A DNA stretch of 64,000 nt, from assembly GCF_011075055.1 (NCBI RefSeq), contig NC_058138.1:1178001-1242000 (forward strand). The letters are read 5' to 3'. The stretch comes from Mangifera indica (taxonomy: Eukaryota > Streptophyta > Magnoliopsida > Sapindales > Anacardiaceae). Below, one piece after another: positions 21,101 to 33,693 of this stretch. The notes below the pieces were generated by a model. The model had not been told where the DNA came from and did no database searches. It saw nothing but the letters and a program-made list of their open reading frames with translations. Made by a program: the position numbers and the translations under genes. The first letter of the stretch is position 1. Each line of letters begins with the position of its first letter.

Positions 21101-21703
21101 CAAATAAATTAATGTATTGTTCTTTATAATTATAGATTGTTCAGATTTCTGTGATAAAATGGAAAAAGAAGCTTCTTTTTGTGACATGGAAAGTCATATG
21201 GTAAGTCACATGTCCTCCTAAACTTATTTCAAAAGATTGCACAAGTTAAGTTGCCTTCAAAAGTTCAATTGATTCAGAAAGGAAGAATCACTAATTCCCC
21301 CCCAAACTTTTCTGAAACGATTGTCTACATTTTACGTTTGAAAATTCATTCCCCCCTTCCCCCCACCTGTCCATTAATTTTGACAGTTAAAAGTAATAAT
21401 AGTATGATATAAAGGTCATTTTTCATGAAAAATTAATGATTTAAAATAACAATAAAACTACGTTCACTCACTTTCTTGTTTTATTTGTAAAACAAATCCC
21501 TTTCTCAAAGGTATACCGCTTCTTTCTTGCTTTTCATCCTGCCAACACAGGCCCCTACCTCTACTTCAGTGTCTCTGACGGCCGAATTCCCTTTCATTGT
21601 ATCCTTCATTCCACTCTATCAGTACCCTATGTTGATCTATTTTCATGTTTGTTATTAATTTTTTTTTTTTGTTGATGTAAAAGGTGATCAAGGAGCTAGT
21701 GGA

Positions 21704-22086
21704 ATGAAGGATTTGAACATAAAACAAGTGTCGTCAGTAGGAGGGGAAGAGGACTGGAACACGGCTGCGAGAATGGAAGACGAAGAAGAAAGCAGCAATG
21801 GATGTCCGCCGAAGAAGAAGCTCCATCTCTCCAAAAGACAATCTCGTCTTCTTGAAGAAAGTTTCAGGCAAATAAAACCAAACATTAAAACCGTCATAAC
21901 TTCACCCTTTCTCTCTTTTTTCTTTCTTTCTTTCTCTAACTCATAAAGCACCATCTCTTTACAATACATGTTCCGCTTTTAACGTCTTGAACTCTGCTTT
22001 TAGAGAAACAGGAGGCGTTGGCAATGAAGTTGAAGCTGAGGTCACCGCAAGTTGAGGTGTGGTTTCAAAACCTTAGGGCCAGGTAC
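21704..22086 (+). pseudogene. HD-Zip class II homeobox fragment
   Basis: 21704-21870 encodes Met-Lys-Asp-Leu, then an acidic stretch and PPKKKLHLSKRQSRLLEESF, the N-terminal arm and helix 1 of an HD-Zip II homeodomain. After an intron-like gap, 22,005-22,083 reads KQEALAMKLKLRSPQVEVWF then Gln-Asn-Leu-Arg-Ala, which is helices 2 and 3. The loop residues expected between them (NPK type) are not found, and the recognition helix has Leu where the family has Arg (WFQNRRA). No leucine-zipper exon is found downstream. Probably a truncated, mutated fragment of a plant developmental regulator. Confidence 0.72.
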
Positions 22087-23251
22087 TATTACTCTTACCG
22101 CACCCTATCTATCTTTGCTCGCTTGTTTAGATTACATTAATTTGTTTTTATTTTTATTGTTTTTGTTTTAATTATTATTTGTCAAACAGAGTCTTATTCA
22201 TAATTAACTTATATGAGTTTATTTCATACTGTCTGTTTCTATTTAATTTTGGCACTGCTATTTTGTTTTACAGTTACTTTTCAGATATAAAAACAACGCT
22301 CATTCTATACAGTTTCTGCTTTTACTTTCATTGTGTTATTCTCTTTGATGACAAATTGGATTCTGTGAAAAATTCCAGTTGACCTAACTGCACGACCTTC
22401 AAAATGTAGCCTCTTTATAGTTTGTGTTGCTCTTGTTGAAATATTGGTGTTTTATGGTGGTCTTATGAAGTTTCAGCTCAAACATTTAGTTTAGGAAATG
22501 TGGTCCACTCGAAAAGAACATACTTAATTGAAGTACTGAAAGCTCAATTTTTTTTTTTTTGTTTTTATGTCGTCAAATTTGAGCTCACCATTAAACAGAT
22601 TTACTTCACTTTTGGAAGAAATCTACTTGATTGAAGTATTCATAAGCAAATTGAAGTACTTATGTTGTAATTATTTTGTCATGCAAGAAAGTTGTAGACT
22701 CAGTTTTTGATATATCAAGTCATTGGTTTGCCTTTTGATATTTAAACCCAGCATTTAGTTCAGCCAATTGAACGAGCCTAATTAATTGAAGAACTCATAA
22801 GCTAGTGTTAATTTGCTTTGTGTAGATTGGTTTTATTTTATTTTTTAGTGCTAACATCGTTAATGTCATATATTTTCAGTTTGTAAGTGTCAGTAGACTG
22901 TATGCAGTAGTTGTATATCATGTGTTTAATGGTGGATGCGGGGTTTTCAACTGTAAAGGTGAGATATTAGGATTTGAGTGTGGAAGCTGATTGTGAGATT
23001 GTTAACAGAAAGCCCCTGACAACTCTATGGAATTCTCTTATACATTGGCTTCTGCACATTTTTTGTTGAGCCATAAATTGAATCCATCTGGGTGCTTTTC
23101 TGGCTGTAAATGATATTTAAAATTTTATTACAGAGAGCTTTAATTAGTTTTTGCCTTACATTTTTCATTGTTGAAAGTTCTTTAAGATACAACTTACTTG
23201 CAATTTTGAATGATTTCATTGGTTAGCTGAAATTGATACCTTGTTTTATAG
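22087..23251. other. Unassigned AT-rich spacer
   Basis: No protein similarity, RNA gene or clear transposon end was recognised. It may include lost HD-Zip exons or upstream intron DNA of the PDR relic; neither can be shown. Confidence 0.4.
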
Positions 23252-25557
23252 GTCCTCCTGGAGCTCATAGGTTCACAGTCAAATCAAGTTCAGATAACCA
23301 TTATTAAATATATGAGTGGCATTGTTAAGCCTGGAAGGTAATATGAAAGATTTAATGTTAGTAAAATTAACTCCATTTATGAATTGACATAATCCCTTCT
23401 CAGTCAACCATACTGATCTTCCATTATATATGTACCTGAATTGTTATTGTGGAATTCCAACAGTTTGTTGTAAATTGATGTTACCTTTAACTTATAAAGG
23501 ATACATAGACCTTTCTGATTCTATCTTGTGCTTTTTGACTTCTGAGAAGGCCTTTTGACAGTGAACTTTTTTGTAAGAAAACAATTTCTTATCCACTGAA
23601 TAATTCATATATTTAAGCATAGGTAACTTTCAAATTATTCTTCCCTTGTCAGAGCCAGTATGTTTGGATCACACTGTCATGTGTTTTATATCCTCTTGGT
23701 GGAATTTGTGCATTATTTAACGGAAATGCCTTAGACTTCAGTTTCTTAGCAAAAATTTTACTTGCGAAACTAAGTATGTGGAGGATTTTTGTCACGTAAT
23801 TTGTGTGCGATAATTTAACAATTTGTTGTTTCACTTTGAGATGCTTTATTAGAGCTGACTTAATTCCATTTGGCTTCAGAATATGATGCAGAAAGCCTCT
23901 TTTCTGCTAGAATTTTTATGAAAGAAAGTTTGAAAGGCTCCTGAGGAATGTACACTTAAGTGTGCTTGAATTATTGCAGGATGATTCATCTGCTTGGCCC
24001 CCAAGTTGCAGGAAGACCACACTTTTAAAGGCTCTCAGTTAGGAACCTGATTATTTTCCGATGATTCCAACACGGCTACCTCCCAATCTGCAAGTCCAGT
24101 GATGTTCCAACCTCCCTCTCAACTCTGCTTCTCACAAACACCAGGTTCTTCCCTCTCCACAAAGCAAGAAGAGAATGAGTGTTTTGTTTTCTCTTTACCC
24201 AGACTCAAATTGACAAATCACAAAGGGTTCAAACAATCCAACAATGGAACTGTAAACAAAGAAAAAATAACAGAGTATGAAATGAAATTCATCATCTGTA
24301 TTACTAATCTGTGGTCCCCTAGCGTGATGATCCCCTGCATTTTCTCTCACGCCACTTGTGGTAGAATTTCTTTGTACTTCACCATCATTTTAAATACGAG
24401 TATTAGTTAAATGCATGAATCTATAACTATATATCCAACTTGTTTAAACATGATAGAATCATAAAAGAAAAGCTCAAGGCATCACAAGTACACTTCTTTG
24501 ATAGGTTTCCCAATTTTCTAGTGTTTGATTATATCTCTTTTACTATGCTGTTGTATTCTGCTGCACAAACCAAAGGTTTCTCTCCTTTTTATTGAAGAGA
24601 GAATATCAAGTCTATTTGTAGTCATATGTTTATTTACTTTTAGCTTGATGCAAGATAAAACAGTTTCAGTTGTCTTAGTTCGATATTCATCAGCTAATTT
24701 GCTTCTCTATGGTGTACTATCATAGCTTGCTTTCTCAATGTACTCAGTTTTGCTTCTGCTTTCTTCAAACGTAACAGGGGAAAAGTTTCTTACAATGGTT
24801 ACTGGCTGGATGAGTTTGTTCCCCAAAAAACACCAGCTTATATAAGCTAAGAGGATCTGCATTTGCTGAAATGACCGAGGGAAACCCTTGAATTTGCTGC
24901 CCATTTGGTTTTGGAAACTAAGGAAGTAGGCTTCCTTAGATTTAATTCAATGAAGTTTTAATGATAGCCACCTTGTCAATTCCCACAAGTTGTTGGTATG
25001 TATAGAGCAATAACGTTTTTCTGCCTGTACAGATATGATGATGGAAGTCAGTAAAAGAGAGGAGTCAGGAATTGTTCCGGATGTAGATGTAGATACTTTC
25101 ATGCGGGTATCTTCATTATATTTGATGTCTTGTTTATATCTGATGTTTTGTTCTATATGTTGTTGCTACATGTGTGAAATATTCATGGCAATGGTAGTTA
25201 TTACAGCCAATTTCTGGCAAAGGACCAAAAACTACCCTTCAAACAGATCATGTTTTAACTGTCTCGGGACATCCCAGGTCCTTGAACTTGATATTTTTGG
25301 TGACACAATGGTGGGAGATAAGGTGAGAAGAGGCATCTCTGGGGGTCAAAAGAGGAGACTGAGTACTGGTAATTTTCTAAAAATGCATCTGCTCCACTTG
25401 GTAGTAATGTTTATAGATAGATGATTGAAAGGAATAGATACCTGCAGCAGATTGTTGTGTCCACAAAAACTTATTTATGGATGAAATATGAAATGGTTTA
25501 GACAGTTCAACTGCATATCAGATTATTGCTTTTCTGCAGCAGCTGATGCATATCTGT
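23252..25557 (+). pseudogene. PDR-type ABCG transporter pseudogene (NBD1 region)
   Basis: Exon-like pieces: 23252-23337 reads QVQITIIKYMSGIVKPGR; 23980-24043 continues MIHLLGP and, after a one-base frame change, PPSCRKTTLLKALS, a damaged Walker A; 24,775-24,930 reads GKVSYNGYWLDEFVPQKTPA, then a stop within the next block and RETLEFAAHL; 25,033-25,106 reads EESGIVPDVDVDTFMR; 25278-25368 reads GDTMVGDKVRRGISGGQKRR, the ABC signature; about 25,507-25,557 reads SSTAYQIIAFLQQLMHI. Together this is the first nucleotide-binding domain of a PDR protein. The Walker A break, stops and missing remainder show decay. The complementary TMD1-NBD2 part lies upstream at 1-1,710, in reversed order relative to a real gene. 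Confidence 0.82.
24060..24420. other. Unrecognised insert between PDR exon relics
   Basis: This stretch has a 103-codon forward frame (24,099-24,410) of low complexity and unknown similarity. It replaces what should be NBD1 coding or intron DNA. I cannot say whether it is an insertion or a natural intron. Confidence 0.3.
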
Positions 25558-26646
25558 TAGGTGTCTCCTTCCTTGGTGGCTATAGGCAATATGACTCCAG
25601 TGAAGTCTGCTCTAGTAACCGGCTGCACGGCTTCAGTTGATAATCAATTTGAAATGAGCCATAACAACCATATGCGCCCTCTTCTTTTTGTAACCCTTTC
25701 AAAATTGTTGAGGTACTTCTAGTTCTACTGCTGGCATTTTGGTCATTTTTATCATTTTAAATACTTATCAACAAAACTAATAATACATAAGTATGAATTA
25801 TTTTTTAATTTTTTAATTTCACAGATGAGATTGGCAACATGTTACTGAATTTGTTACCAACAATCAGAAAAATTAGTGTTAAATGAGTAGATTACAAGTT
25901 GAAAATTGACATCATTTTCGTTTGAACACTGGCAACAAGTGGACGCAATGTGATCTGATGAAATTTTTGCTGAGGATGTACATGATGTTATAGTTTTAAA
26001 TCGTGATTTGCTTGAAATGTTGTGTGAAATTGTGAATTTTGTGTTTCATTTGCTTCAGTTTAAGCCAGAGGATTAGAGGGCCATCTTTCATCTCCTGCTT
26101 CTGCTTTTATACATCATTCATATTATTCATTTATTTGTATTCACTGAATGTTGATTCGAATTTCAGTGCAAGTGTTAGTTTTCTGGTGGTTGCTATTCGT
26201 GCCTTTAGTGAGTACGAAATTAGATAATTCCTAAATCAGCGGTACTCTGAGTCTAATAATTTTGAATCAACATATCACATCTTGATTATCATTCCACTCT
26301 ACATATGTACAACATATGACCAATATATTCTTTCCAAACAAAACATGACTTTGTATTTGTGCACTTTATAAACTATACGTATTCATATTGGATTCGATTA
26401 TAAAATCTTAAATCAAAAAGATTACATCGTATATTAACACAATCATACAATAAGTTATTGATTATATTATCATAACTATATGATTTATCATAATTGATCA
26501 CATTTAAAAAATAATTCATTAATTATTAATTTATACTAATCTCTTGGTGACATGATTAATAATAGCTTCATTTACCTCCTCAATGATCAAAAAGATTTTT
26601 TCATATTTTGAGTCAAGATATTGTCATTTTACGGTTGGAAGAATAG
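25558..26646. other. Unassigned AT-rich spacer
   Basis: No convincing gene. Short frames (e.g. 26,039-26,227) lack similarity. It ends abruptly at the foldback-arm array. Confidence 0.4.
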
Positions 26647-28737
26647 TGTAACACCCCAGGTTCAATAACCCGGTCCACTGTCAAGATATTGTCCACTTTG
26701 GACACACAGTCCATCATGGGTTTGCTTCTGGGCTTTGCAACCCAAAACGCGTCTTAACAGTTAAGAAGCTCACAGGCTATTTAACCAATCCAAATCTCCC
26801 ACCACTAACCAATGTGGGATCCATAGATAGAGCACACACAGACCCAGCATCTCTCCCGTGCTTTGTCGATGTGGGATTCGCCTAAGGGTATCACATATCC
26901 ATAGATAGAGCACACACAGACCCAGCATCTCTCCCGTGCTTTATCGATGTGGGATTCGCCTAAGGGTATCACATACACCCCCCCTTACGGGACTCAGCGT
27001 CCTCGCTGAGGTTTGCCCCACCATCGTTCAAGAGGACACGCGAACCTGGCTCTGATATAATTTTGTAACACCCCAGGTTCAATAACCCGGCCCACTGTCA
27101 AGATATTGTCCACTTTGGACTCACAGTCCATCATGGGTTTGCTTCTGGGCTTTGCAACCCAAAACGCGTCTTAACAGTTAAGGAGCTCACAGGCTATTTA
27201 ACCAATCCAAATCTCCCACCACTAACCAATGTGGGATCCATAGATAAAGCACACACAGACCCAGCATCTCTCCCGTGCTTTGTCGATGTGGGATTCGCCT
27301 AAGGGTATCACATATCCATAGATAGAGCACACACAGACCCAGCATCTCTCCCGTGCTTTGTCGATGTGGGATTCGCCTAAGGGTATCACATACACCCCCC
27401 CTTACGGGACTCAGCGTCCTCGCTGAGGTTTGCCCCACCATCGTTCAAGAGGACACGCGAACCTGGCTCTGATATAATTTTGTAACACCCCAGGTTCAAT
27501 AACCTGGCCCACTGTCAAGATATTGTCCACTTTGGACTCACAGTTCATCATGAGTTTGCTTCTGGGCTTTGCAACCCAAAACGCGTCTTAACAGTTAAGG
27601 AGCTCACAGGCTATTTAACCAATCCAAATCTCCCACCACTAACCAATGTGGGATCCATAGATAGAGCACACACAGACCCAGCATCTCTCCCGTGTTTTGT
27701 CGATGTGGGATTCGCCTAAAGGTATCACATACACCCCCCCTTACGGGACTCAGCGTCCTCGCTGAGGTTTGCCCCACCATCGATCAAGAGGACACGCGGA
27801 GTTGCTCTGATACCATTTGTAACACCCCATGTCCAATAACCCGGCCCACTGTTAAGATATTGTCCACTTTGGACACACAGTCCATTATGGGTTTGCTTTT
27901 GGGCTTTGCAACCCAAAACGCATCTTACAGGGAAACGAGTGGGCCCTCACTTAACAGCCAAGATATTGTCCCCATACGGCCCAGCCTTTTCGGGGTTTTG
28001 TTTCGCTTCACCTCGACCTCTTGGGCCAGATCCCTCACGAACGCGTCTTAACAGTTAAGGAGCTCACAGGCTATTTAACCAATCCAAATCTCCCACCACT
28101 AACCAATGTGGGATCCATAGATAGAGCACACACAGACCCAGCATCTCTCCCGTGTTTTGTCGATGTGGGATTCGCCTAAAGGTATCACATACACCCCCCC
28201 TTACGGGACTCAGCGTCCTCGCTGAGGTTTGCCCCACCATCGATCAAGAGGACACGCGGAGTTGCTCTGATACCATTTGTAACACCCCATGTCCAATAAC
28301 CCGGCCCACTGTTAAGATATTGTCCACTTTGGACACACAGTCCATTATGGGTTTGCTTTTGGGCTTTGCAACCCAAAACGCATCTTACAGGGAAACGAGT
28401 GAGCCCTCACTTAACTGCCAAGATATTGTCCCCATACGGCCCAGCCTTTTCGGGGTTTTGTTTCGCTTCACCTCGACCTCTTGGGCCAGGTCCCTCACGA
28501 ACGCGTCTTAACAGTTAAGGAGCTCACAGGCTATTTAACCAATCCAAATCTCCCACCACTAACCAATGTGGGATCCATAGATAGAGCACACACAGACCCA
28601 ACATCTCTCCCGTGCTTTGTCGATGTGGGATTCGCCTAAGGGTATCACATACACCCCCCCTTACGGGACTCAGCGTCCTCGCTGAGGTTTGCCCCACCAT
28701 CAATCAAGAGGACACGCGAAGTTGCTCTGATACCATT
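26647..28737 (+). repeat. Tandem array of five foldback-element arms
   Basis: Units begin with TGTAACACCCC at 26,647, 27,064, 27,481, 27,818 and 28,278 (lengths 417, 417, 337, 460 and 460). All share CGGCCCACTGTCAAGATAT-type text, a TTTGCAACCCAAAACGC block, CCAATGTGGGATCC, and the end block GGGACTCAGCGTCCTCGCTG. Units 1 and 2 contain an internal duplication of about 75 bp (CCATAGATA to ATCACATA). Units 4 and 5 carry an extra segment of about 120 bp starting near CATCTTACAGGGAAACGAG. ORFs read through it are repeat artefacts. Confidence 0.9.
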
Positions 28738-29311
28738 TGTAACACCCCAGGTTCAATAACCCGGCCCACTGTCAAGATATTGTCCACTTTGGACACACAG
28801 TCCATCATGGGTTTGCTTCTGGGCTTTGCAACCCAAAACGCGTCTTAACAGTTAAGGAGCTCACAGGCTATTTAACCAATCCAAATCTCCCACCACTAAC
28901 CAATGTGGGATCCATAGATAGAGCACACACAGACCCAGCATCTCTCCCATGCTTTGTCGATGTGGGATTCGCCTAAGGGTATCACATACACCCCCCCTTA
29001 CGGGACTCAGCGTCCTCGCTGAGGTTTGCCCCACCATCGTTCAAGAGGACACGCGGGGTGTATGTGATACCCTTAGACGAATCCCACATCGACAAAGCAC
29101 GGGAGAGATGTTTGGTCTGTGTGTGCTCTATCTATGGATCCCACATTGGTTAGTGGTGGGAGATTTGGATTGGTTAAATAGCCTGTGAGCTCCTTAACTG
29201 TTAAGACGCGTTTTGGGTTGCAAAGCCCAGAAGCAAACCCATGATGGACTGTGTGTCCAAAGTGGACACTATCTTGACAGTGGGCCGGGTTATTGAACCT
29301 GGGGTGTTACA
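28738..29311. mobile_element. Complete foldback element, TGTAACACCCC ends
   Basis: The left arm 28,738-28,994 is followed by a spacer of about 60 bp holding the GACTCAGCGTCCTCGCTGAG block, then an inverted arm 29,055-29,311 of the same 257-bp length, ending GGGGTGTTACA. The arms differ at only a few bases. It has no coding capacity, so movement would need a transposase in trans. It is the only complete hairpin in the array; the five upstream units are repeats of its left half. Confidence 0.85.
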
Positions 29312-29372
29312 GTGTGTCCAAAGTGGACAATATCTTGACAGTGGGCCGGGTTATTGGACCTGGGGTGTTACA
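29312..29372 (-). repeat. Terminal 61-bp remnant of the foldback right arm
   Basis: A second copy of the outer end of the inverted arm (GTGTGTCCAAAGTGGACAAT to GGGGTGTTACA), directly abutting the complete element. Confidence 0.85.
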
Positions 29373-30599
29373 AATTACACCAGAGTTGTTACAAATAGTC
29401 TCTATTATGTGGTTGCCTAAAACATGCAAATGAATTTATAAGATATGAAATAAGAAAAAAAAAGGGGAAAAAAGATTATACTTACAGCGGTTAAAATTAC
29501 TTAAAAAAGAAAATTATAATGGAGACTCGTGATGTAAGGATGAAGATGGATGTGAGTCATTCAAAATTTTTTATAGAAAATTCTTTTATTTTAACCCTTC
29601 AACAATTTTTTTTTTATATATTTTCAATCAAGATATTTTTATTTTTACTTTTAAAGATGTTTTTTTTTCTCAATTAATTATCTTTTGATAATATCTTTTA
29701 TATATAGATAAATTATATAAGCTTATTTTTATAACTTAATATCAATAAATAATTATAAAATAAAAAATAATTACAATATTTAATTAAAATTAACGTCCTA
29801 ATTTATATAAATAAATTTATTTAATTTATATAAAAATTGAGTTTTATTCTTTATTTACCTTTATTATACTCATTTTTCACAGCAAATTAATGAGATGGGT
29901 GGTCAAATCAATTGAATTTGATAAAATTTTTATTTTATGTCAATCTCTTATTCACTTTTTAGCTTGGAAACAACCTATCCAAATCTAGCCAAATTTTTAT
30001 CTCATCGATTTTCATATAAATTACAAGTAAAATAAAAAATAATTTTATTCAAGTTTATTGAATAAAATTAAAGATAATTTGAATTTAATTTAAATAAAAA
30101 TGATATAATTTACCTTTAAAAGGTTATTTAAGTGAAAATAAAAAGACTTTAGGGATAAAAGGACATATATTATATTTATTACAATGGAGATCAGAGGATA
30201 AAAATGGATGAAGGTAAAATATAGCCTCCAAAATCTTAAGAGAAAAAAATTTTAAATCTTTCAACACAAAATTTTTTATTTTACTTTTTTAAAAAATAAT
30301 TTCTATCAATATATTTAAAGAGTATAATTATTATTGTAATATAAGTGTTCGTAAATAAAAAAATGATTAAAATTATATTTGAGTTAAATTAAATTCAAAT
30401 ATAAATTAATTTAAATTTAGTTTGAATTTATTATAGTTAATTTAAAATTTATTTTTTTAAATTGATTACAAATATTATTAAAGAATACCAACAAATAAAT
30501 AATATTATTAATAAAATAAATAATATCAATAATATTATTAAATATAATTTTAAATTAATCTTAAATTAAATTATTAAATTAAAATTTTATTTTAAATTA
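29373..30599. other. AT-rich intergenic DNA
   Basis: No genes. Small stretches (e.g. 29,520-29,560 and 30,180-30,230, GGAGA..GATG..GTGAGT-like) resemble the 5' flanks of the NLR genes. Confidence 0.45.
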
Positions 30600-33500
30600 A
30601 TCTCAAAATTAATCTTATCCATGGGTCGAATTGAGTTAGCTAAAGCTTTTTAATTTATGAGATTTTTGTGTCATGTTATCCATTTTACTAATGAAAAAGG
30701 AACGAACTAAAATAATAATACTTTGAAAAAGTAAGTACAAAAATAAGACTTGAAATAATTGGACCAAATGTAAATCTTTCTTCAGTGTCTGAAAAATGTC
30801 TTTTTCTTTTTTTATTGATAACTTACATGCATTCACAATTCACTATTTAGCTGAAACTCATATACAAACGTGTACAGAAATCACACGTTTTTAACTAAAA
30901 TTTTTCTAATCGATTTTCTTAAGAGTTTGAATAAAAAATTGAATAAAATTAATTTTATTGATGCTGTTTCACAGATAATAGACAAAAATAAAGAATTGTA
31001 AATTTTAAAAATTACTGTTCTGAAAATAATTTAACAAACAATTTATAGAATTGTAATTTAATGTTGATTAGGTATGAAAATAAGAAAAAACAAGGTTAAG
31101 AAAATGAGTTAATCAGATATTAATTTGAAGTGTAGAGTCAGTATCATACGACAATTTTTTAGAAGATGTAAATGAGTTTTTAAAGTATGAAATCCACCCT
31201 GAGAAGGTGAAAATGAAGATAAATGAGAGTATAATTTAGTCTTAAAAATCTAAAACTTTATTCTGTCTCCTCACTTTGAAAAAAAGGAAAAAACATTTCT
31301 ACATGAAATTTCCTATTTTATCTACTTAGTAATCATGAAAGATTTTTCCATATTTTCAATCTATCATTTTAACCATTTAGAGAGCGCGAAGTATTATATA
31401 TACAAATAATATAATAACTTTTTACATAAGTAATAATACATTATTATACGATTAAGTAATTTTAAATTAAAAATAAAATAATATTTATTACATAATCGTA
31501 CATTATTATTTATATATAAAATTATATACATTATTTATACATATAGTTTTATTATTTTAAATATATAAATAAATACATATTTATATAGTAATTTGATATC
31601 CAAAAAACTTATTCTTATACAAGATTTGTTATATTATCAAACTCTCACCTCTTATCTTTAAAAAATTCAGAATAACACCCTCTATTAGTGATAAGAATTA
31701 CTCAATAACATTAAACAAATAAAATTTATTATCTTTCCAAACATAGATTTAAAAACTTATATTTTCTTCTGGTTAGATTTTTTTATTGTTGTTTATAGCC
31801 GTCCATTAACTTACACTCACATTTGTATTCTCTATTTCCATTAACCATTCTTCTCCATGCGACACTGTAATTAACATCTTTCAACACCCAACTACATTAT
31901 TTTTATGAGCAATATTATGTGTATATATTTTTTATACAAAATTTAGATATATATAAATTATGTGTAATTATAAAATTTGATGTTATTTTATTTTTAATTC
32001 AAAATTATTAAATCTCATGATGATATATAATCTATATAACTAAATTATATATAAAATATATATACATGTAATTTTATTCTATTTTTATTTCTATAGTAAC
32101 TCTCACAAATTTATTTTTTTTAATACCTTGTATTTGTGATAAACACACTGTAGTATATAGATAAGCAGAGTAACTCTATAAATTAATTAGTTGGATGTCT
32201 GATGGTTGGGCAATCTTTCTATCATCAAAGTTATTGAAAAATTTTATATTTTTATCTTATTTATCATATTTGATTGAACGAGCAGATAAATTTTATATTT
32301 TACTTAAGATAAATTTATACCTTAATTGAATAAATTTTAACTAAATAAATATAAATTTAAAAATATTTTAAATATTTTATATTTTAAAATATATATAAAA
32401 TAAAAAAATCAATTATATTGGTTAAAAATAAACTACTTTAATTAATATCTCATATTCCAATATACCTAACCTAGATTTGTCTGCAGCAATAACTCTTGCA
32501 ATACGGTAAGAGTAACAATTGATCTGTTTTGTAATGGAAACCAGCTCATACCAGCCTGACCTAGATTGCTCACAATCGTACTGATCTCTTTTATGATGAT
32601 AGTATGTACATAGCAGTAGGGCAGGAAATCAGCTCAGCTGCTTTTGCGAGAGCACCATATTTTCATTTTCCACCACAACAAATAAATGAAGACAGTGGTT
32701 AATTCCACAATACAATCCTTTTTTTTTTTAATAAATATTATTTTATTCATGTGGTGGGGGGTTTCCACGTTAATCAATTATTCTTTGTAATAAATTCATC
32801 GTATTCATATTAAGTTATAGTTTTTCTCTCTTTCTCTCATATGAGATTTCGATTTTAAAAAGATAAAAAAACACAACTTATTATAATTAGAAAGAGTTTT
32901 ATATATTTTGTATAAAATAATGTTATTTTGTATATAATAAAATAATATTATTTTAATTTTTATTTAAAAAATTAAGAAAATATGACCACTTGTAATACTA
33001 ATTTAGTTTTATAAGTATATAAAATATATGTTTTATATGATTTAGGGTTTAAAAATATGACTAAATATATTTAAAATGATAAAATATAATAAACATGTAT
33101 GATATATAAATTTATTGATTAGGGATAATATACTTTGAGTAGTACTATATTCTACTTAAGTATTAAAAGATTATTAAAGTAATCTTGATTTTATTATTAT
33201 TTTATCTTTATTTATTAATTTTTAAAGATAAAAATACTATTATTTTTAATTAATACATCAAATAATACAAAAATATTTTGAAATAACTAAATATTTAAAT
33301 AAAATAATATTTTTAAATAATTAAATATAATAATAATTTATAAATAATTTATTTTTTATAATATTTTATTTTTAATAATAAAAAATTTATCAAAATCAAA
33401 CACACTCTAAATGTACATAAAGAGGATGGAAATGTAGTTTTGGTGAATATATTATTTTGTACTCCTTTTGCACTTTCTTGTGGTATGAGTTGCTCTGAAA

Positions 33501-33680
33501 AAATGTTATGTCAAAATATACATATATATTTTTATATGGGCATTGCCGGAAGAGGATCCCATAATGGCTGACATAGATTGCTCATAGTCATTCAACTAGA
33601 AGAAAGTGAAGAGGTCATTGTGGGAAGACTGAAGTTTTCTCTTGATTGCACTTTTTTTCTGCAGTGATAATTCTTGTGAC
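30600..33680. repeat. Duplicated NLR-flank block, copy 1
   Basis: Collinear with 36,690-39,520. Matching landmarks include CTTACATGCATTCACAATTC/CTTGCACTATCATTCAC near 30,825 and 36,907, CATTAACTTACACTCACAT near 31,805 and 37,600, GACCTAGATTGCTCACAATCG near 32,558 and 38,463, and GAGGATCCCATAATGGCTGA near 33,551. 32,640-32,830 resembles NLR promoter DNA (GCTTTTGCGAGAGCACC, TTTTCATTTTCCACCACAAC). No coding sequence. Confidence 0.7.
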
Positions 33681-33693
33681 ACAGTGCTTATAA

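Noticed and set aside
24099..24410. 103-residue forward frame
   Set aside because: No recognisable domain, lies between pseudogene exons, and base composition is like the surrounding non-coding DNA.
27187..29188. Several 60-119 residue frames repeated across the array
   Set aside because: They recur because the foldback arms are repeated. Their products match no protein family and differ only where the repeats differ.
26647..29372. Regularly repeated array that might suggest a CRISPR or a satellite
   Set aside because: Repeats are hundreds of bases long, in a plant chromosome, with no spacers, and are explained by foldback arms.
26647..29372. Possible Cassandra-type TRIM element with TGTAACA ends
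   Set aside because: No 5S rRNA-like promoter text, primer site or LTR pair was found; the structure is an inverted repeat.
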